Below are positions 1-10,745 of a stretch of DNA of 64,000 nucleotides, piece after piece. Positions within the stretch are counted from its first letter, which is position 1, and every line of letters starts with the position of its first letter. The DNA is taken from contig CM073196.1 of NCBI GenBank assembly GCA_037042915.1, positions 2,976,001-3,040,000 of the forward strand. Direction: 5' to 3'. The notes under the pieces were generated by a model, which was not told the DNA's origin, did no database searches, and saw nothing but the letters and a program-made list of their open reading frames with translations. This stretch comes from Auricularia sp. M13. Its lineage: Eukaryota; Basidiomycota; Agaricomycetes; Auriculariales; Auriculariaceae. The position numbers and the translations under genes are program-made.

Positions 1-1345
1 TCCCAGGGTGCGTTTTTAATCAGCGCACTCACCCAAGGCTATAGGCTCTGAAACCGCAACCCGATACTTTATGATCAATAGCGCGCTGCGCGAGCGATCA
101 CAGTCCTGGAGGTGAGGGAGGGCCCCAGAAACAGCCGTACCTACATAGTAAGTGATATGATTAATATGAGAGTGCGTTTCTGATCAGACCTCGTATCCAA
201 GGCTATAGTCTCTGAAAATACACTCTCTGGTTCTCTTATTAAGGTTGTGCTCAGAAATCAATCGCGCCGCAAGAAGCAAGTAAGTGCAACTCAAGTGATC
301 AATTCGTACGCAGCGGAGGATTACTGATCTGAGAGCATGAGAGCTGATTCACTCTCGAATCGCGATTGAGCAGAACAGCTTGATATTAATCACATCTCAC
401 CCAGCGTTTGTACATACGGCAGCCTGTATGTCTTAACTAGCTCTGATCAATCGCATGTGCACACTTTTATTTGCTATTATTAATACTCTCTCCTGGTACG
501 GGTGCCAAATAAGACTCATACTCCAGACAGAAGAGCTTGGGCTTGCTTCATCTTGCCCAGCGATACTCTTTGCTCTCTCTATCTCCATTGCTTTGAGACC
601 TGCTACAGGCGGATCTGTGTTGAGCCCAGATTTCTCTGGCTTTTGCGCTGTGCGTGTACGGGGGTACTTTGCTATGACCGGCCGTGCTGGGGAGCACTTG
701 CAATCTGTTTTCTACACTTTCAAAGCTTCTATGCAGCAGAAATCGGGCGTCAAGGTCATTTCACTGCCCTCTGCTGCTGGTTATGCTTGCGTCCACACTT
801 CAAAATCTTTTTAGCTGCTATGCAACGCAATTACAGGTTGGCCTGTTCTGAAATGAGACTTGCGGAAGCCTCAGTGACAGCCGTTATGTGCTTTCTGAGC
901 CGCGTGGTCAGCTCCCTATAGTGAGCGCTCCTCGTAGCGACTGACTGGCGGGTTCGGCGTATGGTGCCAAAATTTGATGGGATCCTCTGCTGCCGTCGAG
1001 TGCAATTCGATAGGCTAGAAGTGGGCGAAAAAACCAAAATTCTGCAGCTGCTATGCTTGTATTGGGCAAGTGGCTTTTGGCAACCATTACCTTCCCGTTG
1101 TCAGGGTCCGACCCCTTTTCCGCCCTTCTCCGCCTATTACGCTCTTTTCCGACCTCCGCTTCTGCCGCCGCCGCTCCGACTCTATCTCCGCACGTCAGAC
1201 GTCCGCGGAGTTCCGCTTTCCGCTCGCGCACGCGAACCCCGCCGCTCTCCTCGCTCCGACTGGTCGGAGCTCGTCGGACTTTGTCGGACTTCCGCTTCTC
1301 GCTTGGCTGCTGTGCATTGATTGACAGATTGATTGCTTCGCATGT
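1..1345. other. Unassigned sequence
   Basis: I see no convincing gene here. The open frames between about 455 and 1320 overlap each other in different frames, have low-complexity composition and match no family I recognise. The first 450 bases are AT-rich with many near-repeats of short GATCA and CTCTGA words, which looks like decayed repeat sequence. Confidence 0.4.
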
Positions 1346-1395
1346 ATATATACTAGGATAGCGGGTAGCGGTGATCCCCAGTCTCGTTCTCTCAG

Positions 1396-1466
1396 GATCC
1401 CCGCTACCCAGGTGCGCGTGTATATTCCCCTTTTCTCCTCAATGTACTCAGGATCCCCGCTACCCA
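1396..1466. repeat. Short direct repeat (CAGGATCCCCGCTACCCA)
   Basis: An 18-base word ending in GCTACCCA occurs twice about 50 bases apart. A related inverted word, GCGGGTAGCGGTGATCCCC, lies just upstream near 1358. Function unknown. It could be remnant LTR or promoter sequence, since a TATAAAG string follows near 1600. Confidence 0.45.
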
Positions 1467-1792
1467 GCGCGCTTCCCCTCGGATCCGGACTGTTACCTCG
1501 GGTGGTGCTGGCCTCGCTCGCCTATTCCGACTTCCTCCCCTCGTCTCCGCTCTCTCGGCCGCGCGCTCTGCAGAGTCGCCCTGACACCCGTGTCCCGGGG
1601 TATAAAGTCGGCAGGGGGGATTTACTTAGCTGCCCTCGCTTGCCCCACTTCTTGTAAAGGCAGTTTGCATCGCCGACTCACCCACATTGTGGCCACATAT
1701 TTAAAGCTGCTGCTCGCTGTAGCACCGACGATGTACTCAGGTGCCGCGACGAGCTTGATTATATCCGGCTTGGGCCTCGAGCACATGATCAG

Positions 1793-2563
1793 GAACGGAA
1801 TTGACCAGACCAAACCTAGGGTACACGCATCTACACCCCACAACCTATATACCCATCCCCCAAGAGCTGCTGATCCGGCCTAGTGTGATCCTGGAGCTAA
1901 GGGACACTCCTCTCATCACCTCCCAGGACGCCAACTCCCCGCCAGACCTCTGGTCGAGCACGGTCCGAGGCGGGACTAAGGTGCCAAGATACACCCTACA
2001 CACCGAGGACACAAACCGAGGAGGAGGGCGTCACACGAGCGCATAGGGATGGCGCCGAGCGACTGAGAGCCAAAGCCGAGAGGCCGAGGGTGTAGCCAAG
2101 CTTGTACCCGGCGAGAGTAGCCTCAATACTATCCGTCCGAGAGATAGCGCGCCGGTGGGAGGTCCAATAGAGGCGTTCCCGAGCCCCCGGGGCTGCACAG
2201 GGTGTCCAGCCGAACCCGTCCGAGGTCCGAAGAGGGGCCTAGAGTCTGTCCCGAGCGTCACAGCGCCCGTACTCGACGCATACAGCGAGATGAGAGCAAC
2301 CGAACCATGGTCCGAGGGTAGGAAACCTCCACCGAGCCGAATTGGGGTATGCGCCGAGGTCGTCTCACCCCATAGACCAATAGAGAGCGGCGCATAGATC
2401 ATATCCCGAGCCGTTCAGCCCGAGGTCTACAGCCCTGACCGAGTCTCAGTCCGAGGGTAAACAGTGCGCGGACTGTATGCAGCAGCGACCGAACGCTCGG
2501 TGAAGCAGCGTAAAACCCGCGGACGAACGGACAGAGCTCACGACGGCCGTGATGACCGCAACA
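1793..2563 (+). repeat. Partial solo LTR, family S
   Basis: From TTGACCAGACCAAACCTAGG at 1801 to the terminal GACCGCAACA at 2563, this matches the two complete solo LTRs at 17262-18108 and 20656-21512. It lacks the first ~85 bases of the family (the TGTCACGG end), so it is 5'-truncated, and I could not find a target duplication. The family has the TG...CA ends of an LTR. No internal retroelement genes are attached, so this is a relic. Confidence 0.7.
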
Positions 2564-3229
2564 GTTCGAGTTTGTTGGATGATTGGACAGTCAAGACAAA
2601 AAACTGTGCTTAAGTCTGAGGGCGTGTTCAACGCTCGGTCGTCGCAGAGCACCACGCGGTCTGCTGCTGGCTGACTGTTACTTGCGAAGGAGAGGCCTGC
2701 TCGTTGGCGCCCTGTTCGCGCAGTGTGCATAGCTGGCGATCTGGTGGCCTTGTTCACTGAAGGTGTGCGTGCCTGCGTGTTTGCAAACATGTCAACAGAG
2801 CAGAAAAAAACTCGTATTTGCGTCTGCCGATGCCGATACTAGCAACTGCGCGCTAGGGGCTTCTCACGTACAAAGGGTGGGCGAGGGGGGGCATAGGTGA
2901 GCTTCCGCTTGGTGTAGCTTACCGAACATGGTGGTTCGGGAGAAAGCGCCCCCGTTTCCATATATTAAACCTAATTGATTGGAGAAGGGATTGAGGTGCT
3001 ACTATGCTCACATTTTGGAGGCATTGTTTGACTTACTGCACACCTTCCAGGCACTCCAGGCACATGAGAACTCTGTGTGAATCGTCGCCTGAGTGAGAGA
3101 ATACGCGAGACAGGGAGAGAGAGAGGGTGTATGGGTGAGGCGGATTGATTGCCGAGGCCCGTGCACTCTCTCGACCCGCAGAGGGGGGCCGATCAAGCGA
3201 ACCAAGGCGGGAGAAGGTCGGGAGGACCG
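2564..3229. other. Unassigned spacer between LTR relic and DIRS relic
   Basis: No supported gene. The minus-strand ORF at 2446-2790 is mostly translated LTR sequence. Bases 3090-3229 on the minus strand are the low-complexity trailer after the tyrosine recombinase of the neighbouring DIRS relic. Confidence 0.4.
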
Positions 3230-4300
3230 GGAACAGCGCCGAGCGGGGCCACCCAAAAGTGGAGTCTTCGCGATACTTCCAGCGCGCGCAGAAGGGCGAC
3301 GTCGATGTACAGCAAGTAAGCGTTGGATTTCCAGCGACCCAGCCGTTTGATCTTGACACCGAGCGCGCCCGCAGCTGATGCGGTGGTGGCAGTGCCACGA
3401 CGGAAACTGTGGCCAGAGTACTCAGCTGGGTCAATACCGATCGCGACCAGCTGTGCCTTGAGCGCGGAGATGAAGCGTGAGCGCGTGAGGGGGGAATTGA
3501 CGTCGTCTTAGAAGAATAGCGGCACGCTTGAATCAGCGGGGAACGTGCGGTAGTAGTCTTGAAGTGCAGCAACCAGGCAAGTGTCTTCACCCGGTGCTGC
3601 GGCAATATGAACGCGGACTCCTGCATGGAAAGGGTCAGTTTTGGAAGCAGGAATGGTGAGAACGATGTGGGAAGCGTCATCAAAGGAGGGATGGAACTCA
3701 ATGCTATCCCAGGTCAGGCAGAACTGCGAGCTGAAGTCCGCGGCCTTTGCCACGGTGAACTCGCCGCATCGCAGAAATCCGGAGAAAGCCAGACAAAATT
3801 GGGCACGAAGCTGGCAGCCGTCGCGCGTAGTGGTGTCGAGAGAGCCGACAAGCTGCCTGAGAATGTCGATAGTGATTGGCATCTTGGGGCGGCGGCCGGG
3901 TTCCCCGTGCGCACGCTTGATGCCGCGGCAGACGTGCTCGACAATGGGATTGTCGAGTCCTTCTAGCGAGGCGCCGGACTCCCTGTGGAGGGAGCGGACG
4001 TGGGTGAGGAGGTATGACTTGATTGATGGTCGCGACCTTGATGCGGCAAGTAACGGCGAGCCAGGTGACAAACTCGGCGGCAGCGAGTGGGGAGGCCGGT
4101 AGCATGCTGCCGTCGGCTGTGCGGAACTGTGGGCATTGCTGCATGAAGTCTGAGTACGCTCGTTGGCCCGTCTGGTAGGTTGATCGTGTGGATGGGGCAA
4201 GAGACAACCAGAGGAAGCGGACAAGGTCAGCGGAGTAGCCAGAGTGCGCCGCAAGGAACCAAGCCGGGGGTTGCATTTCGTCTGGGTGCGGGAGAGCCAA
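3230..4300 (-). pseudogene. DIRS-type tyrosine recombinase, broken
   Basis: This is the C-terminal half of a DIRS-type retroelement read on the minus strand. The N-terminal region reads in one frame (4300 to about 4015) and the catalytic region in another (to 3508). A stop codon follows PLFF at 3508-3510, and reading continues in frame to about 3250. The tyrosine-recombinase boxes are visible: Arg in GFLRCGEF, HSFRRG (HxxR) near 3435, and Tyr in GRWKSNAYLLYID near 3320. These enzymes integrate circular cDNA without target duplication. At least one frameshift and one nonsense codon make this copy inactive. It follows the RT/RNase H pseudogene directly, in the normal DIRS order. Confidence 0.85.
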
Positions 4301-5615
4301 GGGGCGATCTGAAACATGCGTGAGTAATCAAAACGAGACACGGCGTCAGCAATGGCGTTGTCAGAAGAGGATAGCCAGGAGGAGGAGAAAGTGAAGTGAA
4401 GGCAGGCCGCGAGCGAGAGGATGATGCACAGCAGGTGGAGGAGGTCCGCTGAATCTGTGGTATGGTTCAGTAGAGCATAATACACATCCTGATTGTCGAC
4501 ACAGAAGACAACGTGACCCCCGCGCCAGGACTCTCCCTAGCGCAGGATGGCCTGCAACACCGCGTACATCTCCTTGACATGGATGTCTTTGGAGTGCATG
4601 CCCTGCGGGCAGCAAGATGAGAACCATTTGGTCTCATGCCACCCGCCGAGGCCCTTGGTGCCGCTGGCGTCTGTATGGACGGTGAAAGTAGCACGCAGTG
4701 ACTGCAGGAGGTGCACACCGTTCCATGTTCCAACGTAGGTGATCCACCATCGAATGTCGGCGCAGACGGATGAGGGAATGCGGTGGCGCGCAAAGGAGTT
4801 TGGGAACGATCCCTCGAACGAGAACATGCGTCTGAGGAATGCGCGTGAGTAAGGGATGACCTGAGAAATAAATTGAAGATAGCCAGCAAGGGATTGCAGT
4901 TCTGGCAGTGTGCAGAACATGCGGCGCGCCCAGTCGGTGAGCAGCGAGTAGACGAAGTTGTGCTTGTCTGCAGGGACGCGGGCCTCCATGGCGACAGAGT
5001 CGAGCTTGAGGCCGAAGTATTCGATGGACGTCGACGGCCAGACTGTTTTCTCAGGCTGGAATCGGAGACCGAGGAGCTGGCCGAGGGACATTATCCACTC
5101 GACGGCAGCTGTGGCAAGGGCTGAGTCTGTGCCAGGGGCGAAGAGCTGCAGGAAATTGTCTAGATAGTGCTGGAGCCAAGCTGGGATATGGCGCTGTATT
5201 ATCCAATGAAGCGCTTGAGCAAAGAGGTTGAATATATAAGGAGCAGAAATTAGCCCGAAAATTAGCATGACGGCGTGGTAGGACTCGTCGTTCCAGTGCC
5301 ATCCCATGAGGTGCCAATCGGCGGGCCATATGGGAATGTGGTGAAACGTGCTCTTCAAGTCGAGTTTGGACATAAGTGTGCTGGGCCCAGAGACGCAGAG
5401 GTCTGAGACGGCCTTGTCGAAGGTGTCGTAGACAATGTGGACCTGATCCTTGGAGATGCCATTGTTGACGGAAGCGCCGGCCGGCCAAGACAGGTGGTTG
5501 ATCATACGTAGCTTGCCGGAGTGTTTGCGTGTGGCGCAGCCGAGTGGCGATGCGCAGAACCCCAGGATCAGCAGTGCCGGGAAGGGGCCATGGGTGGTGC
5601 CGTTTGCAGTGTGCG
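4301..5615 (-). pseudogene. DIRS-type reverse transcriptase-RNase H, broken and 5'-truncated
   Basis: The frame 5694-4537 carries DIRS-type RT blocks: LRMINHLSWP, then SKLDLKSTFHHIPI, FGLISAPYIFN and the catalytic loop YLDNF. RNase H (TVHTDASGTKGLGGW) follows. The second catalytic Asp of YxDD is Asn here, so the polymerase would be dead. A TAG near 4537-4539 breaks the RNase H frame, and the tail (DNAIADAVSRFDYSRMF) continues in another frame. The 5' end is cut at 5615 by the Gypsy-A LTR, so the gag-like ORF and left terminal repeat are missing. The lesions suggest an old copy. Confidence 0.88.
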
Positions 5616-6339
5616 TGTTAAGCCTGCTGTGCCTTGGGGTTTTGGTTGCAAGGATAGTCGAACGTCCGGGCGCAGAGAACACTCGAACGAACAACTAGAG
5701 CCTTCGGTGCGTTATTGAGCACACCGGCTACGTCGAGTAGCACGACCGAGGGGACCGCGAGCAACAGAGAACTCAGACGAGTAAATCGGGCGAGGGAAGA
5801 ATCCAGAGGCGAAGTCGAGAGAGAGGGATAGAGTGTGCGAGGGGCACAACTATGTTGATTTCGTAACTGGGGAGCTAGATACAAAGTCGAGGGTCTTTTA
5901 TACCTGGGGAGGTGATCCAATGTAATCGGAGTGTATCCTAGAGACGAGGGAGAGGGAGCCACAGATCAATAGAGATCTTCATCATCGGCCGATAGGATGA
6001 GTAAGAGCGAGTGAGTAAGGTATCAGGGGATTGGGCGGATGACGAGAGGCGAATGAGTAAGACGAGTGGAGCGAACCGGATATGAACACTATCGATACAG
6101 TAGAGACAAGGCGAGTTAGGAGGATGTATGCGAGTAAGGAGAGAGGCTAGAGATGAGAGGGAGAGGTCTAGAGGTAGAGGACGATGAGGAGAACATATCC
6201 CGAGCGTATGAACACGAGAGGAGATAAGCCGGGTATTTGGGAGCTTGTCCGAGTTGACCGAGTTGGCCGAGTGATGTAGAGTGACGCCGAGTGGTGCTGA
6301 GAGCACGTGGGATCCGCGGACCGGGGCACAGGCGTAACA
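5616..6339 (-). repeat. 3' LTR of Gypsy-A
   Basis: 724 bases, closely similar to 14862-15573. On the element strand it begins TGTTACGCC right after the purine tract and ends GGCTTAACA. The last ~190 bases on the element strand (5616-5805 here) are also about 95 percent identical to the Copia LTR at 52923-53110. Confidence 0.9.
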
Positions 6340-6353
6340 GTATCCCCCCTTTA
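6340..6353 (-). promoter_or_regulatory. Polypurine tract of Gypsy-A
   Basis: On the minus strand TAAAGGGGGGATAC abuts the TG of the 3' LTR. This is the expected plus-strand primer for retroelement DNA synthesis and fixes the direction of the element. Confidence 0.8.
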
Positions 6354-6471
6354 CGTCCTGAGCCCATGAAGGACTGCAGAAACGCAAGGTGAATACGAGA
6401 AATGAGATAGTACGCACTCGAGTCCGAATGGGGCCAAAAATCGGGTCGGGTCGGAATGGGTCGGACTCAGA

Positions 6472-6570
6472 TTAGAAGTGGTTGGGTCGGGAGTCGAAAA
6501 CATTGAACCACTCTTGCCTTCGCCCCACGACCCAGATGCCCAAGTTCGAGTCGCTCGAGGACGTCACCAC
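6472..6570 (-). pseudogene. C-terminal end of Gypsy-A chromodomain
   Basis: About 30 codons on the minus strand (WVVGRRQEWFNVFDSRPNHF then a stop) have the spacing and aromatic tail of a retroelement chromodomain end. They lie between the inserted DNA element and the polypurine tract. They continue the reading frame interrupted at 8441, so the insertion left no extra frameshift beyond a possible 5-bp duplication. Confidence 0.6.
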
Positions 6571-8440
6571 GGACCCCTAGAAAAACGTGCGCAGGGTGCG
6601 TGCGCACACGTGCGCAGAATTTTGCGTGCGCACACGTGCGCAGAATTTTGCGTGCGCACAACTTGCGTGCGCAGTTTTCAAAATGCGTGCGCATGGTTTT
6701 CACTTGCGTGCACAGGGTCCAAAACTCTGAACGCACGCTTTTCCTCATGCGTGCGCAGGTCATGGGTGTGCGTGCACAGGTCAGAAGTATGTGTGCGCAA
6801 GTCACAAGTATGCGTGCGCAAGTCTGAGGTTGCTAGTGTATTGTATTATTCTTGATGGATAACACACATTCAAAGTCAGCGGTATACTAAAGCTCATTTT
6901 ATATTTAGCATACACATTAGAAGCCGCAAGCGTAATGAACTAGAAACCACGTTACTGTCGAGGAAGTCATCAGCAGTGTGGATTACAGAGCTTGCAATGC
7001 ATGTTAAAGTGATCAGTTGGAGATTACATTAGGCCCAAAGATTAATGCACACTAGATATCACAAGTGTAATGAATTAGAAGTTGTGTTACACTCAAAGGT
7101 TAATGCACACTTGAAGTTGCAAATGTATTCGATTGCCAATTAACTTTCATCCATTCTTGCATCCCACAACAAGATGACAGTAGCTGAAGCTTGGGATCAG
7201 TACCAAGTTCAGTATAAAGGTCCCAAGCAGCAGGTTGACCTGGACGTGTTTGTGTTGTCCATCCTAGAGGACTTGACGCTTGATCAGTCCTGTGACCTAG
7301 GCTTATCTGCTTTGTCACAATGGGGCCTTGATGCTGGTCACCACCAGCATCACTGGAATCCCTATGTGCATGGTCCAACGGAGGATAGACATGATGAAGC
7401 AGGATGGGACATAGAGTCTGAGGAATATGATTTGGCTATCACAGTAAGTCATTCATTTTTGCTTTGCAGAAGTTGATTCAAACACAACAATGCACAGCGT
7501 GGACCAGACTATAGGGAAGATTCACCCAAAAGACCACCCACCCCCGAAATGTCAAATGCAGAAATGCGAGAAACACAAAGTCAAAAAAAGTTAAGTTTTT
7601 GGTGTCATCAAATTTAGCAAACTTGCTGACCTGCTTTTACAGACAATTCTTTGCAGAAATGGAAATGGAGGAGGAGGAACAGGAACGGGCTGCAGCAAAG
7701 CGCCAGAAAAGCAAAACAGTGGCAGTTGCAACAAAGCCTGTCAAAAAACCAAAGACACGTAAAAGAAAGTAGCACTAGGTCTGATGTATATTCATGTTGA
7801 GATGCACTAATGTAATAACCACATGGGCTTTGCTTCATTGGAGATTAGTACTTAAGGGCTGGTCAACCAACTATAACTTTGGTAAACCAGACCTGTCTGT
7901 CAGAATGTAATGTTCTTGATAACGAACAAGACGTGAACTCAGAACATGTGATCCTTGTCCAGTAATTGAACACTCATTTATGAGGGGTGCATGTAGGCTT
8001 AAGAAGAGCTTGTGTACATTTCTTCAACAGCATGCGCAAAGTCCAAGTGAGCGTGCGCAACAATTACGACTGCGTGCGCATGTTCCAACAGTGCGTGCGC
8101 AAGGTTCCAACTTGCGTGCGCAGAGCGTGAGCATCTTTGCGCACGCATTTCAATAGCGTGCACATCTTGCAAACTTGCGTGCGCATACTTGCAACATGCG
8201 TGCGCAGGCGCACGTTAGTTTTGCACACGTGCGCACGTGCGCACGCAAGTTGAAATGTGTATATCAACAATATCTCTGTGGCTATTTAAGGTTTGATGAC
8301 TGTTGTTGGATAATCACATGCAATGGTATCATAGCTACCACAATCACCTTCAACGATGACAATATTTTATCTAAATTGGCTTCTATGGTTGAATTAATGT
8401 TGTGCACGCACCTTGCGCACGTGCGCGCGTTTTTCTCATG
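6571..8440. mobile_element. DNA element with TGCGTGCGCA subterminal repeats, copy 1
   Basis: Both ends are packed with variants of TGCGTGCGCA(G). About 15 lie in 6578-6830, and about 15 in 8030-8260 plus 8400-8435. The outermost bases are inverted: CTAGAAAAACG on the left and CGTTTTTCTCAT on the right. GACCC stands on both sides and may be a 5-bp target duplication, although copy 2 also has GACCC next to its right end. The insertion splits the Gypsy-A chromodomain: reading resumes in frame across it. Dense subterminal repeats are typical transposase-binding sites of cut-and-paste elements. No transposase domain is recognisable inside. Confidence 0.75.
7174..7772 (+). CDS. Hypothetical spliced gene inside the subterminal-repeat element
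   Basis: An ORF from ATG 7174 (MTVAEAWDQYQVQ...) runs to about 7443, where GTAAGTC is a good 5' splice site. A T-rich stretch ends in TTTTACAG at 7642. The downstream segment has an acidic run (EMEMEEEEQE) followed by a lysine-rich tail (KKPKTRKRK) ending at the TAG at 7770-7772, but that frame is not in phase with the simplest splice. I do not recognise a family. It may be the C-terminal end of a degraded transposase. The second part is repeated almost exactly in copy 2 (15720-15857). Confidence 0.4.
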
Positions 8441-10355
8441 ACCCTGCCGATGTGACCGATCCAGCGAATGCAAAAACAAAGGCGTGAGTGACGATAGCGA
8501 TTGTCGATGAGTACGCTGAGTACTTCGAGCTCGTACTCCTGTTCGCTGTTGACGACGACGGGCCGAGGAGGTTCTTGACGTTGGCCAGGGAACGCCTCTT
8601 GAGGTGAGGTTCAAGCTGCGAGATGTGAAAGACCGGGTGTACGCGAGCGAGGTAGTTGGGTAGGCTGAGAGTGAACGATTGCGAGCTAGGTTGATCGACG
8701 ATCAGGAATGGGCCTAGGTATCTATCGGCGAGCTTGCGAGTGGGCTGCGTCGTCTTGATGTGCTCCGAGAGGACGTAGGCCATGTTGCTGACCTTGAAGT
8801 CAGGCGGGGGAGTGCGTCGAGCATTTGCAGAGGCGGAGTAGCGTTTCTGAGCAGCAGCGATCTGTTCCTTCAGAACGTCCTGCAACTCGTGAATGTCGAC
8901 AGCGAAGTCACGAGCGCGAGCAGAGGCAACGTCGCGCTCGGGGTAGACGGAGATGTTTGGGTGAAAGCCCTTGTTGGCGAAGAAGGGCGAGACACCAGTC
9001 GAGTCGTTCGGGGTGTTGTTGTACGTGAACTCGGCGAGAGGAAGAAGCTCAGACCAGTTGTCCTGCTCGTAGTTGCAGTAGAGACGGAGGTACTGCTCGA
9101 GCATCTGGTTCGTGCGTTCGACCTGGCTGTTCGCCTCCAGGTGGTGACCTGAGGTGAAATGCATGGTCATGTTGAGGAGCGAGCCGAGTGTGCGAAAGAA
9201 GCAGGAGACGAATTCAGAGCCGCGGTCAGTGGAGACGTGCGAGGGAGCGCCCTGCTTGGCGAAGACGTGGGTGAGGAAGAGACGTGCGAGTTCTTCGGAG
9301 GTGATCTTGCCCTTGGTCGGGACGAAGATACCCTGCTTCGAGAGGCGATCAATAATGACAAGGATCGCAGTGTAACCATTGGACTCAGGGAGTTGTTCGA
9401 TGAAGTCCATCGAGATCGAGTCCCAGTTGCGAAGCGGAATCGGGAGCGGTTGAAGTCGACCGTACGGCTTGTGTCGTCGAGGTTTGCTGCGCCCACAGGT
9501 GACGCAGGCCTGGACGTAGGTACGAATCAAGTCGCGCAGGTCGGGCCAATAGTACTCGCGGGCGACCATCTTGAGTGTCTTGTTCTGACCCGGATGGCCA
9601 GCGAGCGGGTGATTGTGCTTTCCGCGAAGGATACGAAGGCGACAATCGAGAGCGTTCAGTACGTAGATCCTGCCCTTGAACAGCAAGAATCCATCGTCCG
9701 AGGCCAACCAGTTGATCGCGTCGTCGGTGCTGAGCTTCGAGCGAATGTTGAGAGCGAGTTCGTCCAAGTCGTACGAGGCGCGAATGTCATCACGAATGGA
9801 CTGGGTATCCATGATCGTGGCTGCGCAAAGGAAAGTCTCTTCAGCATACGTCGCGCGAAGGGAAGCGGCGAACTGTTCCGAAATAAAAACGGGTCGGAAG
9901 TTCTGTGGGTTTGCGCTGGCGTAGCCACCATTCCCCCTTTTGAGATAGACGTCGTGGCGGCGAGTGAGAGCATCGGGTTTGCTGCCGAGTCGACCGGGTC
10001 AAAAGCGAATGAGGAGGTTGAAGGTAGAAAGGTACTCAGACCAGCGAGCTTGCCGACGAGTGAGCATCTTCGTGGTAGAGAAATACTCGAGGTTCTTGTG
10101 ATCCGTGACGACGTCTATTGGGGTTTCGGCCCCTTCGAGGTAGTGTCGCCATAGTTCGAACGCCTTGAATATCGCGAGTAGCTCCTTGTCATGCGTGTCG
10201 TAGTTGAGCTCAGTGGGAGTGAGCGTGCGCGAATGGAAAGTGACGGGTGAACAGAGCCGTCCGGGAGGACGTGCGAGAAGATCGCCGCGATCGCGTAGTC
10301 GGAAGCGTCAGTCTCGACAACGCGAGGGAGAGCGGGATCGAAGTGGTGAAGGACG
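8441..10355 (-). pseudogene. Gypsy-A pol, RNase H-integrase-chromodomain part
   Basis: On the minus strand, RNase H ([13 protein letters not shown]...) is followed by an integrase. The integrase shows an H2C2 zinc finger (HPLAGHPGQNK...CVTCG near 9600-9500), then catalytic D in SMDFIEQL, D in STDRGSEF and E in NSQVERTNQ, all present in the long frame 9812-8436. A frame change near 8500 leads into a chromodomain-like stretch (VNSEQEYELEVLSVLIDNRY). That stretch stops at 8441 at the inserted DNA element and resumes at about 6565 (GSVVTSSSDSNLGIW...), ending at a stop near 6472. The chromodomain would direct integration to chromatin marks. The polyprotein is disrupted by insertions and small frameshifts. 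Confidence 0.88.
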
Positions 10356-10360
10356 GGAGC

Positions 10361-10740
10361 TGTAACAAGACCGGGTTTTAGCTAGTTTATTCCAGTGTAT
10401 TCCCAGTTGTTCTCAAAGGTTCTCATTTCTTCCTGTCTTGATTCATTCCCGGCTCCGATGACTCCATCTCACATGTATAAAAGCCTTAGCTAGTTAGCAT
10501 TATTGAATCTGACTCTTGCTCTGCTACGCCTTTGACGCTGGCACGAAGCCGGCTACGCCTGATCACCGTAAGTTAAGTCCACTTTCTATTGTCTGTCGCC
10601 GGCCCCCAAGACCTGCCAGGCAGAGAACCGGCGATCCTAGGCGCCGGTTCTCACGTATTCCACTTGCCCGTAGGCCGCTCGAGGTTGAACCTGCGCCGCG
10701 CACTTCGGAATTACGTCCGTAAGGTGCGCGTTTCCTTACA
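10361..10740 (+). mobile_element. Solo LTR, 380 bp, in Gypsy-A pol
   Basis: It starts TGTAACAAGACC and ends GTTTCCTTACA. The perfect 5-bp duplication GGAGC flanks it at 10356-10360 and 10741-10745. A TATAAAAG promoter string lies near 10475. No retroelement genes are present, so it results from LTR-LTR recombination. It interrupts the region between RT and RNase H of Gypsy-A. Orientation is uncertain and is taken from the TATA box. Confidence 0.88.
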
Positions 10741-10745
10741 GGAGC

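Noticed and set aside
6578-6830. CRISPR-like repeat array
   Set aside because: Repeat words vary, spacers are irregular and often shorter than 15 bases, and matching clusters sit at the opposite end of the same element.
9159-10154. Plus-strand 331-codon ORF opposite Gypsy-A integrase
   Set aside because: Antisense shadow of RNase H and integrase; no recognisable domain.
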